A stretch of 64,000 nucleotides of DNA, from NCBI GenBank assembly GCA_021732085.1, contig JAKFVQ010000020.1, positions 62,001 through 126,000 of the forward strand, read 5' to 3'. Positions 28,299-38,278 of this stretch are shown here, one piece after another. The DNA comes from Candidatus Obscuribacterales bacterium (GTDB lineage: Bacteria; Cyanobacteriota; Vampirovibrionia; Obscuribacterales; Obscuribacteraceae). How positions within the stretch are numbered: the first letter of the stretch is position 1; every line of letters starts with the position of its first letter. The position numbers and the translations under genes are program-made. The notes beneath the pieces were generated by a model. That model worked only from the letters and a program-made list of their open reading frames with translations. It was not told the origin of the DNA and did not search any database.

Positions 28299-28574
28299 AT
28301 GCTTGAGTTTTTTTTTGGAAAGAGTGAACCTAAAGACAACAGTCTGGACCAATTTAGAGAGCAGTTTAGAAAAGTGGTTCGGGAAGAGCCACGGGATCCT
28401 AAGAAAATAGCTGATTTGATGTGTACCTTGAACCCCAATGATTGGCCGAAGGCAATGCCACCATCAGGAGGCTTGGAGATGCCAAGCGTGCGTCTCAGAG
28501 CGGATGGCAGCATGGATTTTACTGCATACAGATTCACAATTAACAGCCAATACTGCAATAACAGGAAAAAATAG
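28299..28574 (+). CDS. Small hypothetical protein
   Basis: 91-aa protein of unknown function. The ATG at 28299 is preferred because GGAGG sits 8 nt upstream; the frame is open from 28221. The N terminus MLEFFFGKSEPKD is followed by charged helix and a Pro/Gly-rich middle. No motif recognised. It converges on the carboxyltransferase gene. Confidence 0.5.
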   Translation: MLEFFFGKSEPKDNSLDQFREQFRKVVREEPRDPKKIADLMCTLNPNDWPKAMPPSGGLEMPSVRLRADGSMDFTAYRFTINSQYCNNRKK

Positions 28575-28603
28575 CCGGCATGATGAACGGCCTTGGGCTG
28601 TGA

Positions 28604-30154
28604 TTAAAGCGGGATGTTTCCGTGCTTGCGAGCCGGCCGCTCAACGCGTTTGTTTTGCTGAACTTTCAAAAATTCCAGCAAGGTTCTTCGCGTTTCGCTC
28701 GGCATGATTACGTCGTCGATGTATCCAAGTTCGGCTGACAAATAAGGAGTAGCAAATTGCGCCCGATATTCGTCGATGAATTTTTGGCTCCTTTCTTTCC
28801 CTGATGCAATCTCTCTGCGGTAGAGAATATTGACTGCGCCTTCGGCACCGATTACTGCGATTTCCGCAGACGGCCAGGCAAGGTTAAGATCGCCGCCGAC
28901 ATTTTTCGATCCTAAAACATCGAAGGCACCACCATATGCTTTGCGTGTGATTACTGTCAATTTCGGAACGGTTGCTTCGCAATATGCATAGAGTAGTTTG
29001 GCACCATGCCTGATGATGCCCATGTGCTCTTGATTCTTGCCAGGCAGATAACCTGGTACGTCTACGAGTGTGACGATTGGAATATTGAATGCATCGCAGA
29101 AGCGAACGAAGCGAGCACCTTTTGTAGATGCGTCGATGTCGAGGACGCCGGCAAGCACTTTGGGTTGGTTTGCTACGATGCCGACAACAAATCCACCCAG
29201 TCGCGCAAAGCCTGTTATCAGGTTCTTCGCAAATAGCTCGGCTACTTCGAAGAATTCTCCGTGGTCAAAAATTCTTTCGATCACCTCATGCATGTCGTAA
29301 GGCTTTGAAGGATCTTGTGGTACCACTTTGTCGAGTTCTGCTGCGTTGGCAGGCTCTGCATCCGCTCCTTCCTCATTAAATGGTCCAGTCTCTAAATTAT
29401 TTAGCGGCAGGTAGGAAAGCAGCTTGCGAACCAGCCAGAATGAATCTTCTTCATCGGCTGCTAAGAACTGCGCAACGCCGCTTTTCTCGTTGTGGACATC
29501 GGCTCCGCCGAGTTGCTCGAAGCTGACTTCTTCACCAGTGACGGTGCGCACAATTTCTGGGCCGGTGATGAACATGTAGCTTTGACTTCGTACCATGATG
29601 GTGAAGTCTGTGACAGCTGGACTGTATACTGCACCGCCTGCGCAGGGTCCGTAGATGACTGAAATCTGTGGTACCACACCTGATGCTGCGACGTTGCGAT
29701 AGAAAATGTCAGCGTATCCTGCGAGGCTGGCAACGCCCTCCTGAATTCGAGCGCCACCACTCTCGTTGAGTCCGATAACAGGACAGCCAGCCTGCTTTGC
29801 AAGATCCATAATCTTGCAGACCTTGCGCGCAAAAACTTCGCCAAGTGCACCACCTAAATAGGTAGGATCGTGAGCAAAGATGTATACCGGTCGCCCATCG
29901 ATTCTGGCTTGTCCTGTAACGACACCATCGCCGGGATGCTTCTTATTTTCCATTCCGAAATAAGTGCATTGATGAAGCGCGTAGCGATCGATTTCGATAA
30001 ACGAATCTTCGTCGACTAGCTTTATGATTCGCTCCCGGGCAAGACCTAAACCTTTCTCTTTTCGTTTCTCCGCTTGTGCTGGATTGACTTCAGCCGCTTT
30101 CTTTCTTCTTTCAGCAAGTTCAGCGTTCGGATCCATTTTCGTCGTCGCTTCCAT
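28604..30154 (-). CDS. Acyl-CoA carboxylase, carboxyltransferase subunit
   Basis: 516-aa beta subunit of a biotin-dependent acyl-CoA (probably propionyl-CoA) carboxylase, which moves carboxyl from biotin to the acyl-CoA. Crotonase-like halves are visible with GGARIQEGVASLAGY, GPCAGGAVYSP, DVPGYLPG and RKAYGGAFDV. The ATG at 30154 is used; the frame open to 30232 would overlap mgtE. No biotin-carboxylase alpha subunit or methylmalonyl-CoA enzyme lies in the window, so substrate choice is from family similarity only. Confidence 0.92.
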   Translation of the reverse strand: MEATTKMDPNAELAERRKKAAEVNPAQAEKRKEKGLGLARERIIKLVDEDSFIEIDRYALHQCTYFGMENKKHPGDGVVTGQARIDGRPVYIFAHDPTYLGGALGEVFARKVCKIMDLAKQAGCPVIGLNESGGARIQEGVASLAGYADIFYRNVAASGVVPQISVIYGPCAGGAVYSPAVTDFTIMVRSQSYMFITGPEIVRTVTGEEVSFEQLGGADVHNEKSGVAQFLAADEEDSFWLVRKLLSYLPLNNLETGPFNEEGADAEPANAAELDKVVPQDPSKPYDMHEVIERIFDHGEFFEVAELFAKNLITGFARLGGFVVGIVANQPKVLAGVLDIDASTKGARFVRFCDAFNIPIVTLVDVPGYLPGKNQEHMGIIRHGAKLLYAYCEATVPKLTVITRKAYGGAFDVLGSKNVGGDLNLAWPSAEIAVIGAEGAVNILYRREIASGKERSQKFIDEYRAQFATPYLSAELGYIDDVIMPSETRRTLLEFLKVQQNKRVERPARKHGNIPL

Positions 30155-30206
30155 TATTTGGTTTTCCGTCTTGTGTGTTGTGTCGCGCTTGAGATCGTCC
30201 CATGTC

Positions 30207-31583
30207 TTACAAGATTGTTGAAAGACAAGCATGGACTATTGAAAGGTAGATGGTCATTGTACAAACATCGAGCAAGCTCGTAATTAAAGGACCGCTAGCA
30301 TGAGCAGGCTCTATACCGATTTTTTCAAAAATGATGGGTATTAGTGTCCCGATTAGTACTCCGACAGACATTGTGATCAAGAGCGAGAATCCAACGACCA
30401 TTCCAAGCATGTGCCCGCCGTCCTGCTTGAAAAAGTGGCTGAGGATATATGCCATGACTCCGCAGGTTACGCCGAGCATTGCTCCTACTCGGACTTCGTG
30501 CCACACGTTTTTTAAGATGCCTTTGAGGGTTATCTGTTTCTTTTGAAAACGCATTGTGATACAGGTGCTCTGCATCGCAACGGATCCTGTCAAGCTCGTC
30601 AGTAGAGGCATGAAAGATGCGGCAATTACAGTTTGCTTTATAACATTATCGAAGTGAGTTATCACCATCGCTGAGCCGGACTCAATTGCCAGCGTAACAA
30701 CGAGCCAGGGGATTCGCGCTCTGTAAGCCTGCCGAACGTTGGAACCCAGTACATCTGTGTCCTCAGAGTCTGTAACGTCGATACCTTGTGTTTGAAAAAT
30801 GTCTTCCGTTGCTTCTTCTTGCAATACGTCGATGGCATCATCGGCGGTGATGATGCCGCGAAGGCGCCCGTTGAAATCCACAACTGGCAGTGACAATAAG
30901 TCGTACTTTTGGATCTTTTCGGCTGCTTCTTCTTGGTCCGTATCGACCGAAACCGAAATGATATTGGTGTCCATCAAACTTTCGACTGTAGCGTCGGGCG
31001 GCGCGGTGAGCAGCTCTTTAACGGATAGCCATCCGACAAGTTTGTCTATCTCATCAACGACAAACAAGTCATAGATTTCTTCTTCTTCTTTTTTGTAAGT
31101 CTCCCGCAAGTGAGCAAGCGCTTGCTCGACGGTCATGTTGGCATTGACCGCTAAATAGTCGGTGGACATGATACCGCCAGCGGAGTCATCCTTGAAGGAG
31201 AGGAGCTCGTACAAGTCGCCAGCCGCTTCGTTGTCAGACATCTGGCTGATGATTGAACTGGCTTTCTCTTTGGGCAGCTCCGAAAGAAGGTCGGCCGCAT
31301 CGTCCGGTGACATAGCGCTGATAATTGGGACGACGCCCATATCACCAAGGTCTTTCAGTAAATCTCTCTGGTGGTCAGTATCTAATTCGGCAAGGACTGC
31401 AGATGCGTTGTCCAAATCCAGCAGTCGAAAGCATGAGAGGCGTTTCTCTTGCTGCATTTCTTGCAACCACTCAGCCAGGTCTGCCGGGTGCTGATCGTTT
31501 AGAACCATGCGCAAACGCTGGCGCTCACCGGAATCGATGAGCGCAGTAAGCTGTTCCTGGTTCACTGTCGTCTGATTAGTCAC
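30207..31583 (-). CDS. MgtE-type magnesium transporter
   Basis: 458-aa magnesium channel/transporter. The order is a cytoplasmic MgtE N domain (about 1-130), a pair of CBS domains (about 140-260) that sense Mg2+, and five transmembrane helices (about 290-455). The GSVAMQS and later pore-lining segments fit the family. The start is GTG 31583 with a weak ribosome site. The carboxyltransferase gene follows 52 nt later on the same strand; the link may be only positional. Confidence 0.95.
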   Translation of the reverse strand: MTNQTTVNQEQLTALIDSGERQRLRMVLNDQHPADLAEWLQEMQQEKRLSCFRLLDLDNASAVLAELDTDHQRDLLKDLGDMGVVPIISAMSPDDAADLLSELPKEKASSIISQMSDNEAAGDLYELLSFKDDSAGGIMSTDYLAVNANMTVEQALAHLRETYKKEEEEIYDLFVVDEIDKLVGWLSVKELLTAPPDATVESLMDTNIISVSVDTDQEEAAEKIQKYDLLSLPVVDFNGRLRGIITADDAIDVLQEEATEDIFQTQGIDVTDSEDTDVLGSNVRQAYRARIPWLVVTLAIESGSAMVITHFDNVIKQTVIAASFMPLLTSLTGSVAMQSTCITMRFQKKQITLKGILKNVWHEVRVGAMLGVTCGVMAYILSHFFKQDGGHMLGMVVGFSLLITMSVGVLIGTLIPIIFEKIGIEPAHASGPLITSLLDVCTMTIYLSIVHACLSTIL

Positions 31584-31787
31584 CTGAGATTAGTTTCAAG
31601 AAAGTTATTGCCCGCAGGCCGGTCTGAACGAGTCAAGACCCCGCCCCGGCTTATGATAACTCTCGGACCTGACTAAAACTTCGCCAAGCTCTCACTTGTT
31701 AAGAAATGAGCATTGGAAGCAGGGGATATGAGGCCGATATCATGCTTTGCAGCTACGTGGACCGGTTTGATTGTAGGAGTAGCTTTT

Positions 31788-32282
31788 CTATTTTTCGAAC
31801 TTTGCGATTAGTCTATACGACTGAAGCCCTGGAATTGGTTTATTCTGCTGTACTTCCTCACCGCTAAGTGAGTGAACAAGAGCAGTCTTGTATCCATTGT
31901 CTTGTAGCTTTTTGAGCATTGGATTTAAATGATCTGGAATCTGTGGACTATCTAAATTCACAATGGTCACTTGTTTCTCACCCTTCTGGCCGGCTTCAAG
32001 CATTCTGTTGGGAAGCCGGCTTTCGATCGATTGAGCCTCAAATTCGTTCATCTGTTTCTCGAATTTTGCGCGCTGATCTTGTACACATGATGAAAAAGCG
32101 AGCAGCTCATCTGCCTTCGGGAAACTCGACAGAGCATTGTTTTTTCCGCACTCATTAATAGCGAGTTCTCCCTTATTAATGAAGTGCTTCGTCCCTGCTC
32201 GATCCGTGTAAACATCTGCATTCCAGTCAAGCGGTTTATATGCTGCATTGGACGAGGTATCGTCCGAAGGTCTGTCTGTCAT
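31788..32282 (-). CDS. Hypothetical soluble protein
   Basis: 164-aa protein with no signal peptide or transmembrane helix. The N-terminal 40 residues are polar; a central charged helix (about 60-105) is followed by a segment VTIVNLDSPQIPDHLNPML that could be a beta-alpha unit. The ATG follows a GGTGGGG stretch. Function unknown. It stands alone between mgtE and the primary sigma gene. Confidence 0.6.
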   Translation of the reverse strand: MTDRPSDDTSSNAAYKPLDWNADVYTDRAGTKHFINKGELAINECGKNNALSSFPKADELLAFSSCVQDQRAKFEKQMNEFEAQSIESRLPNRMLEAGQKGEKQVTIVNLDSPQIPDHLNPMLKKLQDNGYKTALVHSLSGEEVQQNKPIPGLQSYRLIAKFEK

Positions 32283-32485
32283 AATAAAATCCCCACCGTT
32301 AGCAAGAATCCCTGTAGTTCTTTGCTAGCGGAGATTATGATTATGTGTTGGCGCTGACAACAATCGTGTTTCCACGATTGGCCCAAAACGCTGTGTGGAT
32401 TCGCGCGCAGCTATGCGCGGATTGCGCACAACAAACTGTGCAAAAATGCTGTTGATTGCAAAATGCAGCCTCGGTGAAGGCTTGG

Positions 32486-33475
32486 TTATTCTTCCAAATA
32501 ACCTGAAAGCTTGCTTGACCAAGCTGGTTGGCGCAATTTTCTGAAGGCCTTGTGCTCAATCTGTCTTACACGTTCGCGCGTGATGTTGAACAATCTGCCT
32601 ACTTCTTCAAGTGTTCTCTGGCGTCCGTCTTCAAGTCCATAGCGAAGATGCATGATGTCGCGTTCGCGCGGAGTCAGTTGACTCAACATGCGATTTAAAT
32701 CTTGGCGCATCAATTCTTCTTCTGTATTTGCGTCAGGCCGCGAAGATTCGCTATCTTCGATGAGGTCTCCCAGATAGGTCTCCTCATCGCGATTTAACGG
32801 CATTTCCATTGAGATCGGTTCGCGATCTGCTTGAATAATTTCCTGCACTTTGTTGACTGGCAATTCCATGGAATTTGCCAGCTCTGTTTCGGTTGGCTTA
32901 CGGCCAAGTTCTTGTGCAAGTTTTGCGCTGGTCTTCTTCATCTTGTTGATGGATTCGACCATGTGAACAGGTACGCGAATGGTGCGTGATTTATCAGCCA
33001 AGCCACGACTGATCGCTTGGCGGATCCACCATGTTGCATATGTACTGAATTTGAAACCCTTGGTGTGATCAAATTTCTCTGCGGCTCGAATTAAGCCCAG
33101 ATTGCCTTCTTGAATTAGATCTTGGAATGGCAATCCGCGATTTACATACTTCTTCGCAATTGAAATAACAAGTCGCAAGTTAGCTTGAATCAGCTTTTTC
33201 TTTGCGGTCTCATCGCCGCGTGCAATTCTTCTTGCCAGCTCGATTTCTTCGTCGGGTTTGATCATCTTTACCCGACCGATTTCTCTCAGGTAAAGGCGCA
33301 CAGAATCTTCGGTGAAAGAATCTTCTTTGACCGGCGCGTTAACATCCGGCTCGTCTTCAACGATCAGATCTTCTTCACCTGGACCGAATGTTTCCCATTC
33401 GTCAGATACATCTTCTGTCACGCGCGGACCCAACTTATGTCGCTCCTTAACTGAGGGTGTACTTCTTTGGCTCAT
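32486..33475 (-). CDS. Primary sigma-70 factor (RpoD/SigA type)
   Basis: 329-aa group 1/2 sigma factor. Region 1.2 begins at [11 protein letters not shown] (about 57). Region 2 contains [15 protein letters not shown], which binds the -10 element. Region 3 follows, and region 4 (about 270-325) has [19 protein letters not shown], which reads the -35. Region 1.1 is absent or replaced by an acidic leader, as in cyanobacterial-type sigma factors of this length. This is the best taxonomic marker in the window. Confidence 0.95.
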   Translation of the reverse strand: MSQRSTPSVKERHKLGPRVTEDVSDEWETFGPGEEDLIVEDEPDVNAPVKEDSFTEDSVRLYLREIGRVKMIKPDEEIELARRIARGDETAKKKLIQANLRLVISIAKKYVNRGLPFQDLIQEGNLGLIRAAEKFDHTKGFKFSTYATWWIRQAISRGLADKSRTIRVPVHMVESINKMKKTSAKLAQELGRKPTETELANSMELPVNKVQEIIQADREPISMEMPLNRDEETYLGDLIEDSESSRPDANTEEELMRQDLNRMLSQLTPRERDIMHLRYGLEDGRQRTLEEVGRLFNITRERVRQIEHKAFRKLRQPAWSSKLSGYLEE

Positions 33476-33645
33476 AGGTTTTCTTTACCCAGATCACGAT
33501 TGAGTCTAGCAGTCAAGATATAAATTAACTTTTGTAAATTTAGTTTCCAAAGCGGATAAGAAATAGTTTTAGCGCTGAAGCGGAGTCCTGATCCATCTGA
33601 TATATTCAATTTCCTCACAACGATCAAATGTCAGGGAGAACTCAA

Positions 33646-33759
33646 ATGTCTGCCAAAGCAAATGCGCGCATCAAGCGTGCCCGTCGCAAAGCCAAAGAAG
33701 ACCGCAAGAAAGCTAAAGTTCGCGAAGCAATCGCCGCTGCTGCAAAGGCTAAGTCTTGA
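33646..33759 (+). CDS. 37-aa basic protein upstream of trpS
   Basis: Small ORF encoding 37 residues, mostly Lys, Arg and Ala, beginning MSAKANARIKRARRKAK. A strong GGGAG ribosome site lies 7 nt before the ATG. Its TGA overlaps the TTG start of trpS by 3 nt (TTGA), which implies translational coupling. Composition suggests nucleic-acid or ribosome binding, but no family is recognised. There are no Trp codons, so it is not a classic attenuation leader peptide. Confidence 0.6.
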   Translation: MSAKANARIKRARRKAKEDRKKAKVREAIAAAAKAKS

Positions 33760-34784
33760 CCGAGACAGCTACGAAAACCAAAAGAATAATGTCCGGGATG
33801 CGTCCAACTGGGCGCCTCCATATTGGACATTATCTTGGCGTGCTAGTTAATTGGCACAAGTTTCAAGATACTTATGACTCATATTTTTCGATTGTTGATT
33901 GGCATGCGCTGACAACCAAGTATCAAAATGTTTCGGAGATTAGATCTCACATTCATGAAGTTGCGCTTGATTGGCTCGCTTCCGGAATCAATCCCGAAAT
34001 TTCGACTATCTATGTCCAATCTGCAGTTCCCGAGATAGCGGAACTGCATCTTTTGCTATCAATGATCACTCCGCAAAACTGGGTTGAGCGCGAGCCGACA
34101 TTGAAAGACATGGTCAAGATGCTCGCCGCAAATGAAGACGAAGCCAAGGACAAAGTCACTTATGGTCTTTTAGGCTACCCGGTTTTGATGACTTCTGACA
34201 TTCTGGCCTTCAGAGCCAATCTAGTTCCAGTTGGCAAAGATCAGGAATCGCATTTGGAATTCGCCCGCGACGTTGTGCGTCGCTTCAATCATATTTATGG
34301 TGTTGAATTCTTCCGCGAGCCACAACCAGAATTTACCGCCACGCCACTGGTAAAGGGCATGGATGGGCAAAAAATGGGCAAGTCATTCAACAATGATATT
34401 AAGCTTGCTGACACCGATGCGGAGACGCTGAAAAAGATCAAGCAAGCTATCACTGACCGCACGAGGATCGCAAAAAGCGATCCAGGTCACGTTGATTTGT
34501 GCGAGGTCCCATGGCCGCTTTATCAAACATTCGGTGCTGACATGCTCGACAAAGTCCGCACAGAATGCGAAGGCGCACAGATTGGATGTGTCGATTGCAA
34601 AACCCGTCTTTCCGGACTGATCAACGAATACTTCAGACCGATTCGGGAAAAGCGGGAAAGTTTGGCGAAAGATCCAGATCAGGTCAACAAGATTTTGGAG
34701 TACGGAAATAAGAAAGCCAGAGCTGTGGCAAGCGAAACACTTGATGGCGTTAAGGAACTAATGGGACTTTCGCGCTGGGTTTAG
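33756..34784 (+). CDS. Tryptophanyl-tRNA synthetase
   Basis: 342-aa class I synthetase that charges tRNA-Trp. The HIGH motif is in GRLHIGHYLG (about 19-28), and the KMSKS loop appears as KMGKS near 207. The C-terminal anticodon region includes CVDCKTRL. The start is probably TTG 33756, coupled to the preceding 37-aa ORF, with AAAGG about 8 nt upstream; an internal ATG at 33789 would remove 11 residues. Length is normal. Confidence 0.95.
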   Translation: MTETATKTKRIMSGMRPTGRLHIGHYLGVLVNWHKFQDTYDSYFSIVDWHALTTKYQNVSEIRSHIHEVALDWLASGINPEISTIYVQSAVPEIAELHLLLSMITPQNWVEREPTLKDMVKMLAANEDEAKDKVTYGLLGYPVLMTSDILAFRANLVPVGKDQESHLEFARDVVRRFNHIYGVEFFREPQPEFTATPLVKGMDGQKMGKSFNNDIKLADTDAETLKKIKQAITDRTRIAKSDPGHVDLCEVPWPLYQTFGADMLDKVRTECEGAQIGCVDCKTRLSGLINEYFRPIREKRESLAKDPDQVNKILEYGNKKARAVASETLDGVKELMGLSRWV

Positions 34785-34812
34785 GCGAAGTCTAAACGGG
34801 AGTCTGCGGGCT

Positions 34813-36120
34813 ATGTCCAGCCAAATAAATGCAGCTCACAAGTCCCCCACGATATTGAGCTTCTTGCGGCGGGCTCAAGAGTTTGCAGTGCTTGCATATG
34901 CCATCAGTTTGCCGATCTCACTCACGCTGACGTGGATCGTATTTATAGTTGGACTGATCCTTTGGTCCTTAGAACTTTTACTTTCCTTCGTGTTGAAAGA
35001 TTTGAGCACCGTAGGCGGTGCGAAGTTGCCATCACTTACAATTCCGATGCTTCTCTTTGCTGTGGCTGTCGTGTTGTCCTGCGTGTTTAATAGTGGTGAA
35101 AATCCGGGCAGCATTGGCGGCTCGGCATTAAAGGATGGCTGGGCTGGGCTCTACAGTTTGAAGAATATTCTTCCGTATTTTTGGGCCTCTCATGTATTTG
35201 GACGAAACAAAGATCTGGCAAAATCGGCTCTTGCGTTTCTCCTCTGGACTTCTTCCATTGCAGGATTGTATGCTGCTTTTCAGCAAATATTTGATTTTCA
35301 TCCTGGCACGTTCAGATACCTGCAAGGGACTGGGTTCCACGGACATCCAATGGCTTTTGCGGGGCAAATGCAGATTTTCAGTCTCTTTGCTCTTGGTCTT
35401 CTTTTAAGCGGTGGGTACAAAAAGATCGCGGTATTGCCAGCGGTGCGTCAGCTTCGGCCATTCTTGCAGTTGACTAAGAAGACCCCTGTATTCATAGCGC
35501 TGGCGATTTGCAATTTCGCCGGGCTGTTTTTTGCCGGTGAGCGCAGTGCCTGGCTTGGTGGCTTCGTCGGAGTACTGGCGCTAGCGGGGGCGCTCTCGTG
35601 GCAGCTTATCATTCCAGCAATTGCGCTTATGGCGCTTGGCGGTGCTGTCGCCTGGTTCGCTTTTCCCCTTTTACGCACGCGTATTGGTCAGCTATTTTCT
35701 GGTCATGATGTGAGCATCAGTGCACGCCTGGTCATTTGGAATGCCTGTCTCAAGGATCACTATCCAAACTCACCATGCTTCGGTGTTGGCTGGTTGAAGT
35801 TTCCGCATTTTGATATAAAAGAAGCAATTGTGCCGGGGGTGTCTAAGGATCTCAATCACGGGCACAGCAACTACGTTCACATTCTCACAACTACGGGAAT
35901 AGTCGGGTTGCTAGCCTACATCAACCTTTTGATTTGGATCGCTTTTGGCGCGTTGAATAAATTGCGCAATGCACTGGCGGGCAAAGATCGATTTTGCGCA
36001 GGTGTTGCGATCGCAATTTTTGCTAGCAATGTTGCAATGGCTTCTTCGGGTGTTTTCGAATTCAATTTCGGGACTGCGCAAGTCCGTCTTGCTCAGTGGT
36101 TCCTTTTCTCGCTGCTCTAA
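34813..36120 (+). CDS. O-antigen ligase/polymerase-like membrane protein
   Basis: 435-aa protein with about ten transmembrane helices. Its large loop and the segment NHGHSNYVHILTTTGIVGL (about 350-370) match the Wzy/WaaL O-antigen ligase superfamily. Such proteins polymerise or transfer lipid-linked glycans on the outer face of the inner membrane. No glycosyltransferase cluster surrounds it, so its glycan is unknown. It starts 28 nt after trpS and may share its transcript. Confidence 0.82.
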   Translation: MSSQINAAHKSPTILSFLRRAQEFAVLAYAISLPISLTLTWIVFIVGLILWSLELLLSFVLKDLSTVGGAKLPSLTIPMLLFAVAVVLSCVFNSGENPGSIGGSALKDGWAGLYSLKNILPYFWASHVFGRNKDLAKSALAFLLWTSSIAGLYAAFQQIFDFHPGTFRYLQGTGFHGHPMAFAGQMQIFSLFALGLLLSGGYKKIAVLPAVRQLRPFLQLTKKTPVFIALAICNFAGLFFAGERSAWLGGFVGVLALAGALSWQLIIPAIALMALGGAVAWFAFPLLRTRIGQLFSGHDVSISARLVIWNACLKDHYPNSPCFGVGWLKFPHFDIKEAIVPGVSKDLNHGHSNYVHILTTTGIVGLLAYINLLIWIAFGALNKLRNALAGKDRFCAGVAIAIFASNVAMASSGVFEFNFGTAQVRLAQWFLFSLL

Positions 36121-36144
36121 CCGTCAATCTGGAGGATAGATACT

Positions 36145-36861
36145 GTGCCTTCGACACAATCTCTCACTGAGCTGCCGCCGCCGTCCGAACTCATTGGTAT
36201 CTCGAGATCGATTGCGATGATGGATGCGATTCTTTGCGAAGATTGGGAAATGCGATACTTCTCTTTCAACTCGTTTTGGGCATCGGCTGGTGAGATGATG
36301 GCGTCGATGCGTAACGGTCAGGGCGATGACTATTTCATCTGGTTCACGCCGGCTGTGACGGCGATAAAGGGGTTTCATCATGAAGCTTACATGAGTCCTT
36401 ATCGGCACAACCGTATTTATCCGGGCGTGCTTCCACCCCTTCCGCCCGCCTTTCATGATTTCGTGAATGAAGCCTCATTTTCCATGCGTGATGTGACCTT
36501 TTGTATTTGGCGCGAGAGTGGGGATCTGAGTTGGAAGATCGGAGACATAGATTGGCCTTCGGCGGAGCTTGGTAGTTTTTGCGATGGTACCGAAGAAGGA
36601 AGCATTTACGACCCGGACGGCTCTCGCGACCTGCTTTTCGCCTTTGATGGAAAGCCTGAAACCTACTGGCTATGGGCTAATGATTACTACGAGTTAGCAG
36701 ATAATGATATTGAGTTGTTATTGGAAGATGTCGCCCACGTCTATGCACAAAGGACTCTGACAAATGAGATGCTTGAGCGCCTGTCGGCACGCTCTCTCTT
36801 TGGGCTGAAAGACGAGATAAAGGAGATTGGTTACGGTTTGGGAGCAGATTTCCCTCGTTAA
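36145..36861 (+). CDS. Hypothetical soluble protein
   Basis: 238-aa acidic protein of unknown function, GTG start at 36145 with GGAGGAT just upstream. It is rich in aromatic residues (many Trp, Phe and Tyr) and has no signal peptide. The sequence around FWASAGEMMASMRNGQGDD and FCIWRESGDLSW looks like a compact alpha/beta domain. It follows the O-antigen-ligase-like gene by 24 nt and could be in the same operon. Confidence 0.65.
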   Translation: MPSTQSLTELPPPSELIGISRSIAMMDAILCEDWEMRYFSFNSFWASAGEMMASMRNGQGDDYFIWFTPAVTAIKGFHHEAYMSPYRHNRIYPGVLPPLPPAFHDFVNEASFSMRDVTFCIWRESGDLSWKIGDIDWPSAELGSFCDGTEEGSIYDPDGSRDLLFAFDGKPETYWLWANDYYELADNDIELLLEDVAHVYAQRTLTNEMLERLSARSLFGLKDEIKEIGYGLGADFPR

Positions 36862-36998
36862 TCAAATACCTTGCCAGGCTATTTGTTTTATGTAATTCGT
36901 GCGTCCATTCGACTCCAGCGCAACCCTAATAGAATTCAAGCTCCTATAATCTGACCGTGCCTTCAGTTTGGGCTATCCCTTCTTGCTTCGTGGAAATT

Positions 36999-38138
36999 AT
37001 GTGCGGCAAAAAATTCCTTTCAACTTTTGGACTTCTTTTCCTGGCTTCCTCTTTGAGTGTAGGCATCCTGCCCGTTTTTGCTGATGGATGCGCTGACTTC
37101 CAGCCCGCTTCCAATGCCGCTATTAAACAAGATTCAATTGGTGAAAATCGCTTTCCTGTATTGGAAAGAAATTGTTCTTCGCTTTCGCCTGTGCGCCTTG
37201 CGCAAAGCACCATTCCAACTACAGTGGATCGACAACTGAGCTTGGACGACATCAAGAAATTTCTCGATCCAAAAGCCTTGTCCGCAAAAGAACTCTCCTG
37301 GCTGACGAATAAGGTAAAGAGTGAAACTGGACTCGAGAATCCCCGCCCCATGCCGAAGAAGCAACAACGAAAAATTGCTAAAGCCTTTGAAAATGGAGCT
37401 GCATCGGCCTATACCGTGCAAGATTTGATCGATGCTGGTGTCTTCATCTTCCGACCTATTTCAAACGTTCATCCCAAGGCTCCAAGCAGCGATGAAGATA
37501 AGTCGATACTTGCCCGCGATGGTAAAGATCTAGAGGTTGAGAATTCCGTTTGGGGAAAGAAGAATGTTCCTGCGAATTTGATGTATGGAGTAATGCATTC
37601 AACTGAAGATGGTTTTGCGGACGCTGCCACCACCATCGACATTTGGAATAAGGATTGCTCCGAAGGAAAGCGTAGTTCATCGACTCCATTCGTCTTGGGC
37701 CGCTGTCTCAAGGGGAGAGATATTCTCGTCACTGCCGATTTTGAATCTCGCTGGCAGAGGCACTGTTCATCTAAATTGACGGCAAAGCCGAATGTGGTCA
37801 ATTGGAATTCGATTGGTGTCGAAATGGAACACTCCACCGAAAAAAATATCGACTACACGAAGGCTGAAACCCTCGAAGCCGCGCGTCTCTGGACATACAT
37901 TCAGCAACGCGCCAAGCTAAGCGACAACAATATTGTTACTCATGGTGAGCTTCAAGGACATCTTCCGAAGGACCACAAAAGTTTTCGCACTGACCCTGAA
38001 GGATTCGATTGGGCCTTGTTTTCAAAGGAGATGGTGCGCCTGAGAAAACGGAACAAATATCGCCCGACTGCATCTGATAGCTCCTGTCCAAAGACGAAAC
38101 CCCAAGTGGAAATCGAGAAGGCGGGCGCCGAGAATTAA
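36999..38138 (+). CDS. Exported N-acetylmuramoyl-L-alanine amidase-like protein
   Basis: 379-aa protein with a signal peptide (about 1-29, ending VFADG) if ATG 36999 is used; a GTG at 36957 would put extra residues before it. After a helical linker, the region from about 190 to 345 resembles the zinc amidase_2/PGRP fold: MHSTEDG with a His ligand near 200, VNWNSIGVEMEH, THGEL with a His near 315, and RTDPEGFDW with an Asp near 332. It probably cleaves the amide between muramic acid and peptide. The fold is well supported, the substrate inferred. Confidence 0.8.
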   Translation: MCGKKFLSTFGLLFLASSLSVGILPVFADGCADFQPASNAAIKQDSIGENRFPVLERNCSSLSPVRLAQSTIPTTVDRQLSLDDIKKFLDPKALSAKELSWLTNKVKSETGLENPRPMPKKQQRKIAKAFENGAASAYTVQDLIDAGVFIFRPISNVHPKAPSSDEDKSILARDGKDLEVENSVWGKKNVPANLMYGVMHSTEDGFADAATTIDIWNKDCSEGKRSSSTPFVLGRCLKGRDILVTADFESRWQRHCSSKLTAKPNVVNWNSIGVEMEHSTEKNIDYTKAETLEAARLWTYIQQRAKLSDNNIVTHGELQGHLPKDHKSFRTDPEGFDWALFSKEMVRLRKRNKYRPTASDSSCPKTKPQVEIEKAGAEN

Positions 38139-38150
38139 TCTTTCATACCC

Positions 38151-38254
38151 AATTATGTAGTTGTGATCGAACTGAACGCACTTATACTTGATGTCAAGCA
38201 GGATTTGATTTCCGAACCGCGCCTAATTTTCCGGAACTGCTGGTCTACATAATT
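38151..38254. repeat. 10-bp inverted repeat pair (MITE-like or operator)
   Basis: AATTATGTAG at 38151-38160 is repeated in perfect inverse as CTACATAATT at 38245-38254, bracketing 84 bp without a gene. It lies between the amidase gene and the next small gene. It could be the ends of a tiny non-autonomous element or a pair of binding sites. Confidence 0.45.
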
Positions 38255-38278
38255 ACTAGCCTTTGAGGACCTACCAAT

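Noticed and set aside
28103..28558. 151-codon minus-strand ORF
   Set aside because: Opposite a 91-aa ORF with a good ribosome site; its own sequence lacks recognisable features.
31728..31811. 27-codon ORF with a hydrophobic stretch (starts MRPISCFAATW)
   Set aside because: GGGG is only 2 nt from the ATG and the ORF overlaps the end of the minus-strand gene; too little to call a small membrane protein.
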